Below are positions 1 through 11,625 of a DNA stretch of 64,000 bases, one piece after another. The notes below the pieces were generated by a model. That model had not been told where the DNA came from. It searched no databases and saw only the letters and a program-made list of their open reading frames with translations. Where the stretch lies: positions 1 to 64,000 of the forward strand of contig JAJYSJ010000009.1 in assembly GCA_021793645.1 (NCBI GenBank), given 5' to 3'. Position 1 is the first letter of the stretch; each line of letters starts with the position of its first letter. Made by a program: the position numbers and the translations under genes. The stretch comes from Bacillota bacterium. Its GTDB lineage: Bacteria > Bacillota > Sulfobacillia > JAJZYS01 > JAJYTV01.

Positions 1-143
1 ATCTTCACCAGCCGCGTCCAGAGTTCTCCCGCCGCCTTTCGGGCCAAGGACGCCTTGGCCCACTCCTTGCGGGACATAGAGAAGCGATAGCTGAAAACCG
101 TCGTCTCCTGCACGACACCACCACCCCTCTCGACGGTTTCCAT
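1..143 (-). CDS. tnpB: IS605-type TnpB (OrfB), N-terminal fragment running off the left edge
   Basis: Reading leftward from an ATG at 143-141, the frame stays open to the window edge (47 codons). The segment FSYRFSMSRKEW followed by AGELWTRLV resembles the N-terminus of TnpB/OrfB proteins of IS200/IS605 elements, where a Y-R-x-R-like strand is followed by an AGxLxNxLV-like helix. TnpB is the RNA-guided nuclease accessory of these elements. The gene points away from a TnpA remnant that begins about 35 bases to the right, the divergent order of IS605-type elements. The ribosome binding site is weak (AGAG). Only a short N-terminal piece is visible, so whether the gene is intact cannot be told here. 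Confidence 0.45.
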   Translation of the reverse strand, partial: METVERGGGVVQETTVFSYRFSMSRKEWAKASLARKAAGELWTRLVK

Positions 144-176
144 TCTCTAGGATACTCTTGGGGTCTGGCTGATTTA

Positions 177-450
177 AGAGACTTCCGGACAGGACGCCAC
201 TGCGTCTTCAACCTGCACGTGCATTTGGTCTTCGTCGCGAAATTCCGGCGCCTCGTGTTCACCAAGGAGATCTTGGAGGACCTGCAAAGGTGTTTCTTCC
301 CGGCTGATCCGCAAGAAGAACTACCCATCCATCCAGAAGGCACTGTGGGGAGGCAGCCTGTGGCCCAAGAGCTACTTCGCTGCATCGGCCGGGGGCGCAC
401 CGCTTTCCATCATCCGGCAGTACATCGAACACCAGGAGACCCCGCACTGA
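177..450 (+). pseudogene. tnpA: Decayed IS200/IS605 TnpA transposase
   Basis: The frame through 201-288 encodes CVFNLHVHLVFVAKFRRLVF, the hallmark N-terminal strand of Y1 HUH transposases TnpA, including its HxH-like start. From about 287 the recognisable C-terminal part continues in another frame: KGVSSRLIRKK, then LWGGSLWPKSYFAASAGGAPL, ending in a TGA at 448-450. The middle of the protein, about half of the usual 130-150 residues, is missing and the two parts are out of frame. No convincing start codon with a ribosome binding site is seen. This is a dead copy with both a deletion and a frameshift. Confidence 0.7.
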
Positions 451-526
451 ACGCGTCCCGGCCGCGCCTTATATCCTCGCCCTCAACGACGAGGTTTTAC
501 GGCGCCGCTGATAAAGGGGACAAGGC

Positions 527-2336
527 ATGTTTGGGAGGCGACCCAAGGCACTGGAGGATTCCACGTTGGAGCTCCGGTCGGAAGAATCCCGTGCGGGCAA
601 GGGTCAGGATCACGCGAACATCGCAGCATCCATAGCCCGCTCGATGGTGGCGCTGAATGACGCCGCACGCCAGATGCGTGAAAGACTGCACGACGCGATG
701 CATTCCTCGACAGACATCTCTTCGCGCTCGAACGATCGGCCCCGGCTGATCGCCCGCGTCGAGGAGAGCATGGGGGTGCTCGCAGGCCTTCTCCCAAGTA
801 TCGAGCGGCGCGGCAGAGCAGTCGCACTCGACGGCGTCGGCGCTCGCCATGCTGCGCGAGCTCGCAGACGGTGCGCGTGGCGCGCAGACGAAATCGCAGG
901 CTCTGGTCCGCTGGATCTCCGACGGAACAAGCAGTGTCGAATCGGGTCACGGCGCGGTGCGCGAGGTGCTGCAGGCGGTCCAGGGGTTCGCGGCATCGAT
1001 GGTGCAGGTGGAGGCGCAGCTCGATAGTCTGCGGCAGGCGGCGTCGGGCATCAACGACATTTCAGAGAACATCCTGGATATCGCAGAGCAGACGAACCTA
1101 CTCTCCCTGAACGCCTCGATCGAGGCGGCACGCGCCGGCGAGCAGGGCCGCGGCTTCGCGGTCGTCGCGGAAGCTGTGCGCAAGCTCGCGGAGCAGTCGA
1201 AGCAGCAGGTGTCCGAAACAGGGGAACGCCTGCGGCTGATCAACGGCGCGATCTCCGAGGTGGCCCGCGTCGTGGGCGACCTCGCCGCCGCATCCCAGAA
1301 GGTTGCGGGTTCGGTAGAGGGAGCCCAGACCACGCTGTCGTCGATGGTGGATCTCCTGCAGGGCTCGCGCGACCAGGTCTCCGAGATGGGTGCGACGTTC
1401 TCGTCGCTGGTCGGACGCCTGGGCGACGCGTCGAGGGAGCTTGGCAACGTCGTGGCCGTCTCCGAAGAGAACGCAGCGATCGCAAAGGAGGTCAGCGCCA
1501 ACGTCCAGACGGTGCAAGAGCAGATGCACGGCCTGCAAGACATCGCACACTCGGACGCCCGCGCGGTCGAAGACACGACGCAGCACATCGAGGCGCTGCA
1601 GGGCACAGCGCAGCGCTTTACGACATCCTCCGCCATCCGTCGCCTGATGGCGGAGGATGTTTTTGCGGAGCTGATCGGCGACTCGAAACGGTCTCCGATC
1701 GCAGCGCTCGTCGAAGATGCGCGGCGCCATGCCAGAAAGCTTGGCAAGATCATGGAGCGGGTGCCGCTTGAGGACTACCGGCGAACGAAGTACCACGAGC
1801 TGCGCACGCGCGAGGAGATCGCATCGCTCTCGCGGATCTTCGACGTCTCGCGGGTCGCTGTGTTCTCGCCGCCCAAGTTCTCTTCCGGATGGGATCGCTA
1901 CATCGACGAGGACCTTGGCCGGTTGAGCGACTCCATCTATCAAGCGTTGCCTGCGACGAATACGATTGCGATCGCGGACCTGAACGGCTTTGTCATGACG
2001 GAAGACTTCATGCACCGCAAAGACTGGACGGGCGATCCGGTCAAGGACGGCCCGGGGAACCGCGTGAAGCGGCTGTTTGACGATGCGTTCGGCCGTGAGA
2101 CGGCGCGCGTCGGCCTCTCGGCGGCCGCCTTCGCACAGCCGCAGCAGGCCTCTTACGAGCAGCTCTGGCAGTATGCGCGTCCACTGGCGGAGCGGCCGGT
2201 CGCGGTCAACGTGTACCAGCGCGATACGGGCGAGATCCTCATGGAGGTCGACGTCCCCATCTACGCGCACGAGCGGCCGGTGGCGGCACTGCGCTGGATT
2301 GTCAACGTCGACGAGAACGGCCAGTTCTCCCGGTAG
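527..2336 (+). CDS. Cytoplasmic methyl-accepting chemotaxis-type receptor, interrupted by an apparent frameshift
   Basis: This is a soluble chemoreceptor-like signalling protein. The N-terminal part begins at ATG 527 after an AAGGGG site and reads as helical coiled coil to about 780. The following frame (849 frame, open from upstream) continues smoothly with [15 protein letters not shown] and the MCP signalling hairpin tip ([36 protein letters not shown], around 1100-1200). Joining the two needs one extra base removed, most simply in the GGGGG run at 772-776. No transmembrane segments are present. After the coiled coil, about 220 C-terminal residues form a globular region (from about 1660) that looks like a PAS/Cache-type sensor. 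Without the correction only the part starting near 849 would be translated. Confidence 0.75.
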
Positions 2337-2488
2337 CCTTCACGCTGTCACGCGCTGGAGACTCGTCCGCCGCCAAGCAGCGGCGTCGCGAACTTCCGCT
2401 GCTGCCAAGCGTTTGCGTTCTCTGTGTCCGATGATCGCAGCAGTTGACGGGAACGCTGAGATCATCGCGATGGAAAGGGCGGATCAAG

Positions 2489-2767
2489 ATGCGGCGATCG
2501 GCGGCCGGGTGGGTCAGTTTCGGGCTCGTCGCGGTTGGTGCGGCGAATTGGGGACTCAAGGGGTTCTTTGGATATGACCTCGTCGCGGAATCGCTCGGCG
2601 GACCGCGTTCGTTTCTGACGAAGACGGTCTACGCAGCCGTGGGCGTTGCGGGGATCTACCAGATCGCGGAGGCGGTCGCGTCGCTCATGTCGCCCGATCC
2701 GCTCGAAGAGCTGATCAACCGCGCGAAGCCTGAGGTCCGCGACATGGTATCGGCATCCGCGGACTGA
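2489..2767 (+). CDS. DUF378 (YuzA-like) small membrane protein
   Basis: A 92-residue protein with two hydrophobic segments (about residues 5-25 and 45-68). The pattern VGAANWGLKGFFGYDLVA followed by YAAVGVAGIYQI matches the DUF378 family (VGALNWGLVG...LVGLAGLY). The function of the family is unknown. I place the start at ATG 2489, with GAAAGGG about 10 bases upstream, rather than at 2444, because the upstream residues are polar, basic and not family-like. A strong terminator follows at 2800, so it probably ends its own transcript. Confidence 0.75.
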   Translation: MRRSAAGWVSFGLVAVGAANWGLKGFFGYDLVAESLGGPRSFLTKTVYAAVGVAGIYQIAEAVASLMSPDPLEELINRAKPEVRDMVSASAD

Positions 2768-2799
2768 ACCTCACCTCACAACCTTCAGGAGAGTTCTCT

Positions 2800-2831
2800 G
2801 AGGACTCGCCCTCCCGGCGGGTTCTCTTTTT
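2800..2831 (+). terminator. Rho-independent terminator
   Basis: An 11-bp stem (2800-2810 with 2816-2826, including G-U pairs) closes a CTCCC loop and is followed directly by TTTTT at 2827-2831. It ends transcription of the DUF378 gene. Confidence 0.85.
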
Positions 2832-3092
2832 CATTGAGGCGCGGGCGTGGCGCAGCGGAATGATCGTCAGGCGCAAGATGACGTTTAAAGCGGAACAGCG
2901 TCCGGCAATTACCGGAGGGTGCTTCTGGTCACATAGAAAATCCATGTAGTCCCAGTATCCAATAGGCGAAGAGCACCGGACAAAGTAAAGAGAATTTCCA
3001 GCTATTCCCCCTACTGAAAGTCGCCTGGAAGCAGGCATTGAACTTGTAAGAGGGGTAATATGGTACTGATTCTTATCTCTAGGGGGTTAGCA
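2832..3092 (+). other. Intergenic leader upstream of the membrane chemoreceptor, with mutually exclusive helices
   Basis: No gene is evident here. GTCCGG at 2900-2905 can pair with CCGGAC at 2976-2981, while GGTGCT at 2918-2923 can pair with the overlapping AGCACC at 2972-2977. CCGG at 2902-2905 can also pair locally with 2912-2915. These pairings compete, as in a switch. I could not match the sequence to a known riboswitch consensus, including both c-di-GMP classes. Confidence 0.3.
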
Positions 3093-4964
3093 ATGCGTTC
3101 TATCCGGTATACCGTCGGAGTACGGCTCGGGTTGGGATACGCGCTCGTCTTGGTGCTCGCGATTGTATCCGCCGTCATCGCCGTGCAATCGTTGAACGCA
3201 ACGACCCAGGCGTATACGTCCCTGATCACGGACCGCTACTTTCTGATAGATCATGTGACCCAGATCGACGTATCCATGCAGGGCATGTTCGCGGCGCAGC
3301 ACGCGGTGGCAGCTGGTGACACGACCTCGGAGTCCACCGTCTCCTCCAGCGAACAGGCCATCCAAACAGCGATTGGGCAGATGCGTCCAGCGATCACATT
3401 GCCCGTCAATGTGCAGTGGATGAACCAGGTGGCGGCGGCCCTGCGCCAGGCGCAGTCCGTCTTCGCCCAGGAGGACGCGGCCGTCGCCGCGGGCCATACG
3501 AAGCAGGTCGAGGCGCTCGTCGCTGGGCCCGACCACTCCCTGTACACCAGCATGCGAAAGCTCATTTCCACGTTCCTCTCCCGCCAGTACGGCTTCCGCA
3601 ACGCGGAGGAGCAGGCCACCCTGGCCACCGCGAACCGAGGCATCCAGCTCACGGAAATCTTCGCCGTGATCGCGGTGCTGCTGGGAATCGTCGCCGCGGC
3701 GCTTACCACGCGATCGATCTCGCGCCGCCTGCGCGACGTGGTACAGCGCACGAAGGAGATCGCAGACGGCAACCTCCAGGGTCAGACCATGCACATCGCG
3801 GGGACCGATGAGGTCGCGGATCTGATGCAGAGCAGCAACGACATGAGCACTCAGCTGCGCTCCCTCGTATCCAACATTGTCGGGACGAGCCGGCAGGTCG
3901 AGGGATCCAGCGGGCAGCTGGGGGCGGCGGCGACGCAGTCGGCCCAGGTCGTGCGGCAGGTTGCGGAAGCGATCGGACAGGTGGCAGCCAGCGCAACCGC
4001 ACAGACGCACCACGCCGAGGACGCCGCGCGCGCGATGGGTGAGCTCCAGCAGTCCATCCAGCAGATCTCGAAGGGTGCAGGCGAGCAGGCGAGGCAGGCA
4101 GGCGAGGCATCGGAGAGCGCGACCGAAGTCTCTCGCGAGATCGAAGCCGCCACCGAAGTCGTGCAGCGCGTCTCCACAACCGCCTCGCAAGCCGTTGACT
4201 CCGCGCGCCAGGGTGCATCCGCGACGTCCCAGGCGCTGGGCGCGGTGGAGCGCATCCGCTCGGCGGTGCACGTCGCCACCGGGAAGGTGGAACAGCTCGG
4301 GGGACACTCCGAGCGCATCGGGCAGATCACCATGACCATCGGGGACATCGCCAACCAGACGAGCCTGCTTGCCCTGAACGCGGCCATCGAGGCCGCCCGC
4401 GCCGGAGAGCAGGGCAAGGGGTTCGCCGTGGTGGCGGAGGAGGTGCGCTCGCTCTCCGACAAGGCTGGCAGGGCGGCCAAGGAAATCGAGGAACTCGTCA
4501 AAAGCATCCAGTCCGGCATTTCCGACGCGCTCAGCGCCGCGCAATCCGGCACGCGCGAGGTGGAGCAGGGAACGGCGCTCAGCGGACAGGCCGGCCTCGC
4601 GCTCGAGGAGATCGTGACGGCGCTGGACCAGTCGAGCGCCGGCATCCAGAATATCGTGCAGGCGATGGCCAGGATCGCCGACGGCGGGCGGGAAATAACA
4701 CACCGCATCTCGGCCGTATCCGCCGTCACGGAGGAGAACACGGCGGCAACCGAGCTGATGGCTGCGGCCGGCGACCGCGTGAACGGCGTGATCGAACAGG
4801 TTGCGGCAGTCTCTGAGGAGACGGCTGCGGCGGCGGAGGAGGTCTCGGCTGCCGCCGAGGAGATGAACGCGACGATCGACGAGGTGAACAGATCCGCCCA
4901 ATCGATGATGCGCATGTCGAAGGAGCTGCGCGACTCCCTCGGCCGCTTCCGCATCGAGGGATAG
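3093..4964 (+). CDS. Membrane methyl-accepting chemotaxis protein
   Basis: A classical transmembrane chemoreceptor of 623 residues. TM1 lies near residues 9-32 and TM2 near 187-211, with a periplasmic/extracellular four-helix-type ligand domain between them. A HAMP domain follows (about 212-265), then the long signalling coiled coil. The tip sequence [37 protein letters not shown] is the conserved CheA/CheW-binding hairpin. The start at ATG 3093 has AGGGGG 6-7 bases upstream; an in-frame ATG at 3060 also has an AGAGGGG site and would add 11 residues. No che genes are nearby. The ligand is unknown. Confidence 0.92.
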   Translation: MRSIRYTVGVRLGLGYALVLVLAIVSAVIAVQSLNATTQAYTSLITDRYFLIDHVTQIDVSMQGMFAAQHAVAAGDTTSESTVSSSEQAIQTAIGQMRPAITLPVNVQWMNQVAAALRQAQSVFAQEDAAVAAGHTKQVEALVAGPDHSLYTSMRKLISTFLSRQYGFRNAEEQATLATANRGIQLTEIFAVIAVLLGIVAAALTTRSISRRLRDVVQRTKEIADGNLQGQTMHIAGTDEVADLMQSSNDMSTQLRSLVSNIVGTSRQVEGSSGQLGAAATQSAQVVRQVAEAIGQVAASATAQTHHAEDAARAMGELQQSIQQISKGAGEQARQAGEASESATEVSREIEAATEVVQRVSTTASQAVDSARQGASATSQALGAVERIRSAVHVATGKVEQLGGHSERIGQITMTIGDIANQTSLLALNAAIEAARAGEQGKGFAVVAEEVRSLSDKAGRAAKEIEELVKSIQSGISDALSAAQSGTREVEQGTALSGQAGLALEEIVTALDQSSAGIQNIVQAMARIADGGREITHRISAVSAVTEENTAATELMAAAGDRVNGVIEQVAAVSEETAAAAEEVSAAAEEMNATIDEVNRSAQSMMRMSKELRDSLGRFRIEG

Positions 4965-5063
4965 TGTGCTGAACGGGGTGGATCGGTGCGGCGCAGGGGA
5001 CTGCGTTTCGTAGGACTTCCGGCGCGTTGGGCGAAGAAGGTCCCAAGACCGGAGGCGAACCAC

Positions 5064-6065
5064 GTGAAGCTTCTCCTTCTGGGCGGGACCATCTTCCTCG
5101 GAAAACATCTCGCGGAGGCGGCGCTCGCCGCAGGCCACGAGGTGACCTTGTTTCACCGCGGTGTCCATGGCCGCGATCTCTTCCCCGCAGCAGAGCACGT
5201 ATACGGTGACCGCGACGGCGGACTCGGCCCCTTGCGTGGCCGCAGCTTCGACGCGGTCATCGACATGTCCGGATACCTGCCGCGGCTCGTGCGGGAGTCC
5301 GCGGCGCTCCTTGCAAAGTCCGCGGGCCACTACACCTTCATCTCCAGCATCTCGGCGTACGCTTCCTTCACGACCCTCGGGATGACGGAGGACGCCCTCC
5401 TCGCACAGCTTCCGAGCGAAGGGGAGGAGAACGTCGGAGAGTGGTACGGGGCGCTCAAGGCGCGCTGCGAGCAGGAGGTGTCGCGGCACTTCCCGGGGCG
5501 CGACCTTCTGATCCGCCCCGGACTGATCGTCGGCCCGGACGACCCGAGCGACCGCTTCACCTACTGGGTCGCGCGGCTCGCGCAGGCCGGGGAGGCGCTA
5601 GCCCCAGGTCGTCCATCGCATCCCGTACAGGTGATCGACGTACGGGACCTCGCCGCCTGGACGCTCTCGATGGTGGAGCGCGGCGCTGGGGGCGCCTACA
5701 ACGCGGTGGGGCCGAAAGAGCCCACAACGATGGGCGAGCTGCTCACGCTGTGCCGGGAGGCGGGCGGGGGCAGCGGGGCGATCACCTGGGTCACGGAGGA
5801 ATTTCTGGCCGCGCAGAGCGTCACGCCCTGGTCCGAAATGCCGCTTTTCGTCCCGGAGAGCGATCCCGATTCCATCGGCATGGACTCCGTATCGATCGAA
5901 AAGGCGCTTGGGGCCGGACTCGCGCTGCGCCCGCTGCGGGAGACCGTGGCCGACACCTTACACTGGGACGTTGGGCGACCGAGGGACCTCGCGCGCCGCG
6001 CCGGCATTTCGCCCGAACGGGAGGCGCAGCTGCTCAGGGCATGGCACGGCGCGAACGCGCGATAG
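5064..6065 (+). CDS. NAD-dependent epimerase/dehydratase family (extended SDR) protein
   Basis: A 333-residue Rossmann-fold protein beginning MKLLLLGGTIFLGKHLAEAAL, a GGTxFLG dinucleotide-binding loop typical of the isoflavone-reductase/NAD-epimerase class often annotated as reductase or epimerase. The start is GTG 5064 with GGAGG at 5051-5055; upstream codons are not family-like. FISSISAYAS supplies the SDR Ser region. A canonical YxxxK is not obvious (WYGALKARCE at about residue 130 has Y and K in that spacing). The substrate is unknown. The next gene begins 11 bases after the stop with its own AGGAGGT, so they probably form one transcript. Confidence 0.8.
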   Translation: MKLLLLGGTIFLGKHLAEAALAAGHEVTLFHRGVHGRDLFPAAEHVYGDRDGGLGPLRGRSFDAVIDMSGYLPRLVRESAALLAKSAGHYTFISSISAYASFTTLGMTEDALLAQLPSEGEENVGEWYGALKARCEQEVSRHFPGRDLLIRPGLIVGPDDPSDRFTYWVARLAQAGEALAPGRPSHPVQVIDVRDLAAWTLSMVERGAGGAYNAVGPKEPTTMGELLTLCREAGGGSGAITWVTEEFLAAQSVTPWSEMPLFVPESDPDSIGMDSVSIEKALGAGLALRPLRETVADTLHWDVGRPRDLARRAGISPEREAQLLRAWHGANAR

Positions 6066-6076
6066 GAGGTGGGTGG

Positions 6077-6859
6077 ATGGACGACCCGGCGCGCCTTGGC
6101 GCCAACTACTCCCCGCAGCTGATGGAGCTTCTGCAGGAGGAGCCGCGGCGCGTGGACTTCCTCAAGCTATCGCGTGAGGAAACGGTGGAGGAGGACGTCG
6201 GCGCGGCAGGGGAGCGCACCTTCCTTCTGCATTGGAATCTCACGCTGGGTCAGCGCCCCGACTGGGAGCGCTGGCTTCCCTGGCTGCGGCGGTTCGAGGT
6301 TCCCTGGGTGAACATCCACTTCATCGGGCGCGACGCCCGTCCGCAGAGGGACATCGTCGCGGAACTGAGCGCGCTCGTGCAGGCGACAGGCGAGCATCTC
6401 GGGATGGAGACGGCGGTCCTCGTGGAAAACGCCCCCTACTACGGGGAGCTCCTGCCGGGGCGCTGCAACCGGGAGTTCGCGCGTCTTGACTTCCTGCGCG
6501 ACTGCGCGGAGGCGGCGGGTGCCCGGATCCTGCTCGATCTCGCGCACGCCCGGGTGAGCGCGGCGACGCTCGGCGTCGACGTGCGCGAGCACATCCGCCC
6601 GCTGCAAGGCGCCCAGGTTGTGGAGATCCACACGACCGGTCCGGCTCCGGACCCGGATAGGGGCTTCCTGCGCGACCGCCACCTGGAGATGGGCGAGGCT
6701 GACTACGACCTCCTGCGCTTTGCGCTGCCTGTGCATCGGCCACGGGCCGTCACGCTGGAGTATGGCGGGACGGGTCCGAAATTCGTATGGCGCAGCGACA
6801 AGCTGGCGCTGAAACGGCAGCTTCGGTGCTTGCGCGGCCTGCTCTGCTCCGTAGGCTGA
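6077..6859 (+). CDS. DUF692 / MNIO-like TIM-barrel protein
   Basis: This 260-residue protein carries the DUF692 signature series in order: an early GANYS and VDFLKL, LLHWNLTLG, VNIHF, VLVENAPYYGE, LLDLAHARVSA, VVEIHTTGPAP and DRHLEMGEADYDLL. These His, Glu, Asp and Asn positions are the metal ligands of the multinuclear non-heme iron oxidase (MNIO) family, several members of which modify peptides, typically with a partner protein. Neither a precursor peptide nor a partner (DUF2063-type) gene is seen beside it. Start ATG 6077 follows AGGAGGT at 6064-6070. A sugar-isomerase-like TIM barrel is the alternative; the motif order favours DUF692. Confidence 0.7.
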   Translation: MDDPARLGANYSPQLMELLQEEPRRVDFLKLSREETVEEDVGAAGERTFLLHWNLTLGQRPDWERWLPWLRRFEVPWVNIHFIGRDARPQRDIVAELSALVQATGEHLGMETAVLVENAPYYGELLPGRCNREFARLDFLRDCAEAAGARILLDLAHARVSAATLGVDVREHIRPLQGAQVVEIHTTGPAPDPDRGFLRDRHLEMGEADYDLLRFALPVHRPRAVTLEYGGTGPKFVWRSDKLALKRQLRCLRGLLCSVG

Positions 6860-6907
6860 CAGGCCCTGCGCAGGTCTTCAAGACATGACCACAGGGAGGC
6901 GGCCGAC

Positions 6908-7750
6908 GTGCAAGAGCGCTGGACAGAAGTCGGCGGGAGGCGCATCCGCCTGCTCGCGGCAGGCGAAGGAGACCGGACGGTGGTCCTCTGGCCGGGCCTT
7001 GGCGGAACCGCGGAAGCCTTCTTGCGCCAGCTGCGGGAGGGTTCCGAGCGGGGCTACCGCCTGGCTGCGATTGACCCGCCGGGCCACGGGCGCTCCGACC
7101 GGATTCCCATCGAAAACCGCGGCGACGTCGCCGCCGTCTGGATCGCAGCGCTGGATGCCCTGGGCGCCGAAGAGGCGGTGCTCGGCGGGCACTCCTACGG
7201 CGCCGTGTCGGCGCTCGCGGCGCTCGCCGAGTCTGCGGAGCTTTCGCGGCGAACGAGGGGGCTGCTCTTGTACGATGGCGGCTACCTGTCGCACAAGGAG
7301 GGCGAGGACGGACCCCACGCGCAGTGCCAGCGCCAGCTTGCAGAGTTCACGTTCGCGACCTGGGAGGAGTTCTTGGACGGCGCCCGCAAGGAGTCTTTGC
7401 ACTGGGACGACGACATGGAGATGGCAGCGCGCGCGATGATGGCGGAGCGCGACGGGCGCATTCGCCTGCGCATTGACCTCGCATCTTGCGAGGAGGCCAT
7501 GGAGATGATCGACGCGAACGGGCCCCTTCAGCTCCCAAGGATCCGGGTGGGAGCGGCAGTACTGCTGCGCGCAGGGCGCCCGGTGGAGATGGAAGACGAG
7601 CGGTGTGCGGGCGCTGCGGCGCTTGCAGAGAAGGTGCCCGGACTCCAAGTGCAGATCATGCCTGGGGTGACGCATGAACTGCTCGATGAAGATCCAACAG
7701 GCGTTGCGGAAATGACGTGGGCGTTCCTCGCGGGAGTCGATTGGACGTAG
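6908..7750 (+). CDS. Alpha/beta hydrolase
   Basis: A 280-residue alpha/beta-hydrolase fold protein with the nucleophile elbow GHSYG (Ser96), an oxyanion region LWPGLGG near residue 30, the DPPGHGRSD strand/turn and the catalytic His in VTHELLDED near the C-terminus. It starts at GTG 6908 behind GGGAGG. It lies 48 bases downstream of the DUF692 gene and may share its transcript. The substrate cannot be inferred; no signal peptide is present, so it is cytoplasmic. Confidence 0.85.
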   Translation: MQERWTEVGGRRIRLLAAGEGDRTVVLWPGLGGTAEAFLRQLREGSERGYRLAAIDPPGHGRSDRIPIENRGDVAAVWIAALDALGAEEAVLGGHSYGAVSALAALAESAELSRRTRGLLLYDGGYLSHKEGEDGPHAQCQRQLAEFTFATWEEFLDGARKESLHWDDDMEMAARAMMAERDGRIRLRIDLASCEEAMEMIDANGPLQLPRIRVGAAVLLRAGRPVEMEDERCAGAAALAEKVPGLQVQIMPGVTHELLDEDPTGVAEMTWAFLAGVDWT

Positions 7751-7923
7751 CGGAAGGGGCAGGCTGCGCTTCGTAGAGCGAACGTGTATCACCGGGCCCT
7801 TCGCCCGTTGGCTTCAAAGCGGCAGTGTCGGCTCGCGCGCTTGGGAATCGTTCACGATATTGGCTTGCGACGGATGCATACGCAATCTCCCTGGGAGCAG
7901 TCCTAAACGGGGAGGTGTGCGCA

Positions 7924-10926
<3,003 letters not shown>

Positions 10927-11462
10927 GGAGTCGGCGACTCTCCTCGACGCCAGGATTGCCGCGCAGGCGGAGGAGGAGGCCATGCACAAGGGGCGCCGCC
11001 TCCTTGCGGCGCTCGACGACGCCCGGATCCTCGATCTCCTCCTGGGGCTCGTGGAGCAGCGCGCGGAGGCCGGCGGCGTCGTCGTCGACCTCCTGAACAG
11101 CGAGGAAAACCGCAGCGGGATCCGCAACCTCGAAGGACAGATGATGCTGCTCGCGAGCATCTCCCCGGATCTCGTCGCGCCGCTGGTGCACGGCATGGCG
11201 GCCGGCGCCGAGCGGGCCAGCGAGGCGATGCACGCGAAGGATGCGGATAGGCCCCTCGGACTTGGGGGGCTCTGGCACGCGCTGCACGAGCCGGACGTGA
11301 ACACGGGCATGCGCGCGATGATCGGGTTCTTCGGCGGCTTCGGCGCCGCGTGGCGCGAAGCGGCGGAGCAGGACACCTCCTTCACCCGGCCCACCGCAGG
11401 GCAGCGCATCCCGGCGCGCGACCGCACGCCGGGTCCGGGCGGCGCGTAGGGCGATCATGTGC

Positions 11463-11540
11463 GCAGGCGCTGCGCGATCGCTTGCGCAACGCCTGCCTAT
11501 GGGCGGGTTGCAGCCCGAGCTAGGGCTCGAAGGTAGCCCA
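11463..11540. terminator. Two adjacent strong hairpins between convergent genes
   Basis: The first hairpin pairs GCAGGCG (11463-11469) with CGCCTGC (11490-11496) and TGCGC with GCGCA inside. The second pairs TGGGC (11500-11504) with GCCCA (11536-11540) around AGCCC/GGGCT. There is no T tract on either side. Placed after yjgD and before the end of a minus-strand gene, they probably act as a bidirectional terminator. Confidence 0.5.
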
Positions 11541-11625
11541 TGCCCCGCGGACAAGAGGTAGAGATCATTCCTTCAGCGGATGGGGATGGCCTGTCCGCGG
11601 TATGCCCGGTTCATGCCGCGCACCG

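Noticed and set aside
2900-2981. c-di-GMP riboswitch upstream of the chemoreceptor
   Set aside because: The characteristic GCAAACC/ACGCAAAGCC or class II consensus is missing, although the base pairing is still reported as unexplained.
3087-5489. 800-codon open frame on the minus strand
   Set aside because: It lies antisense to the chemoreceptor and epimerase genes; its composition (Arg, Leu, Asp, His-rich) is that of a GC-rich shadow frame and it has no ribosome binding site.
7825-7923. N-terminal extension of the YjgC-type dehydrogenase
   Set aside because: The 33 codons show no similarity to the family and precede a strong GGGGAGGTG site that serves TTG 7924.
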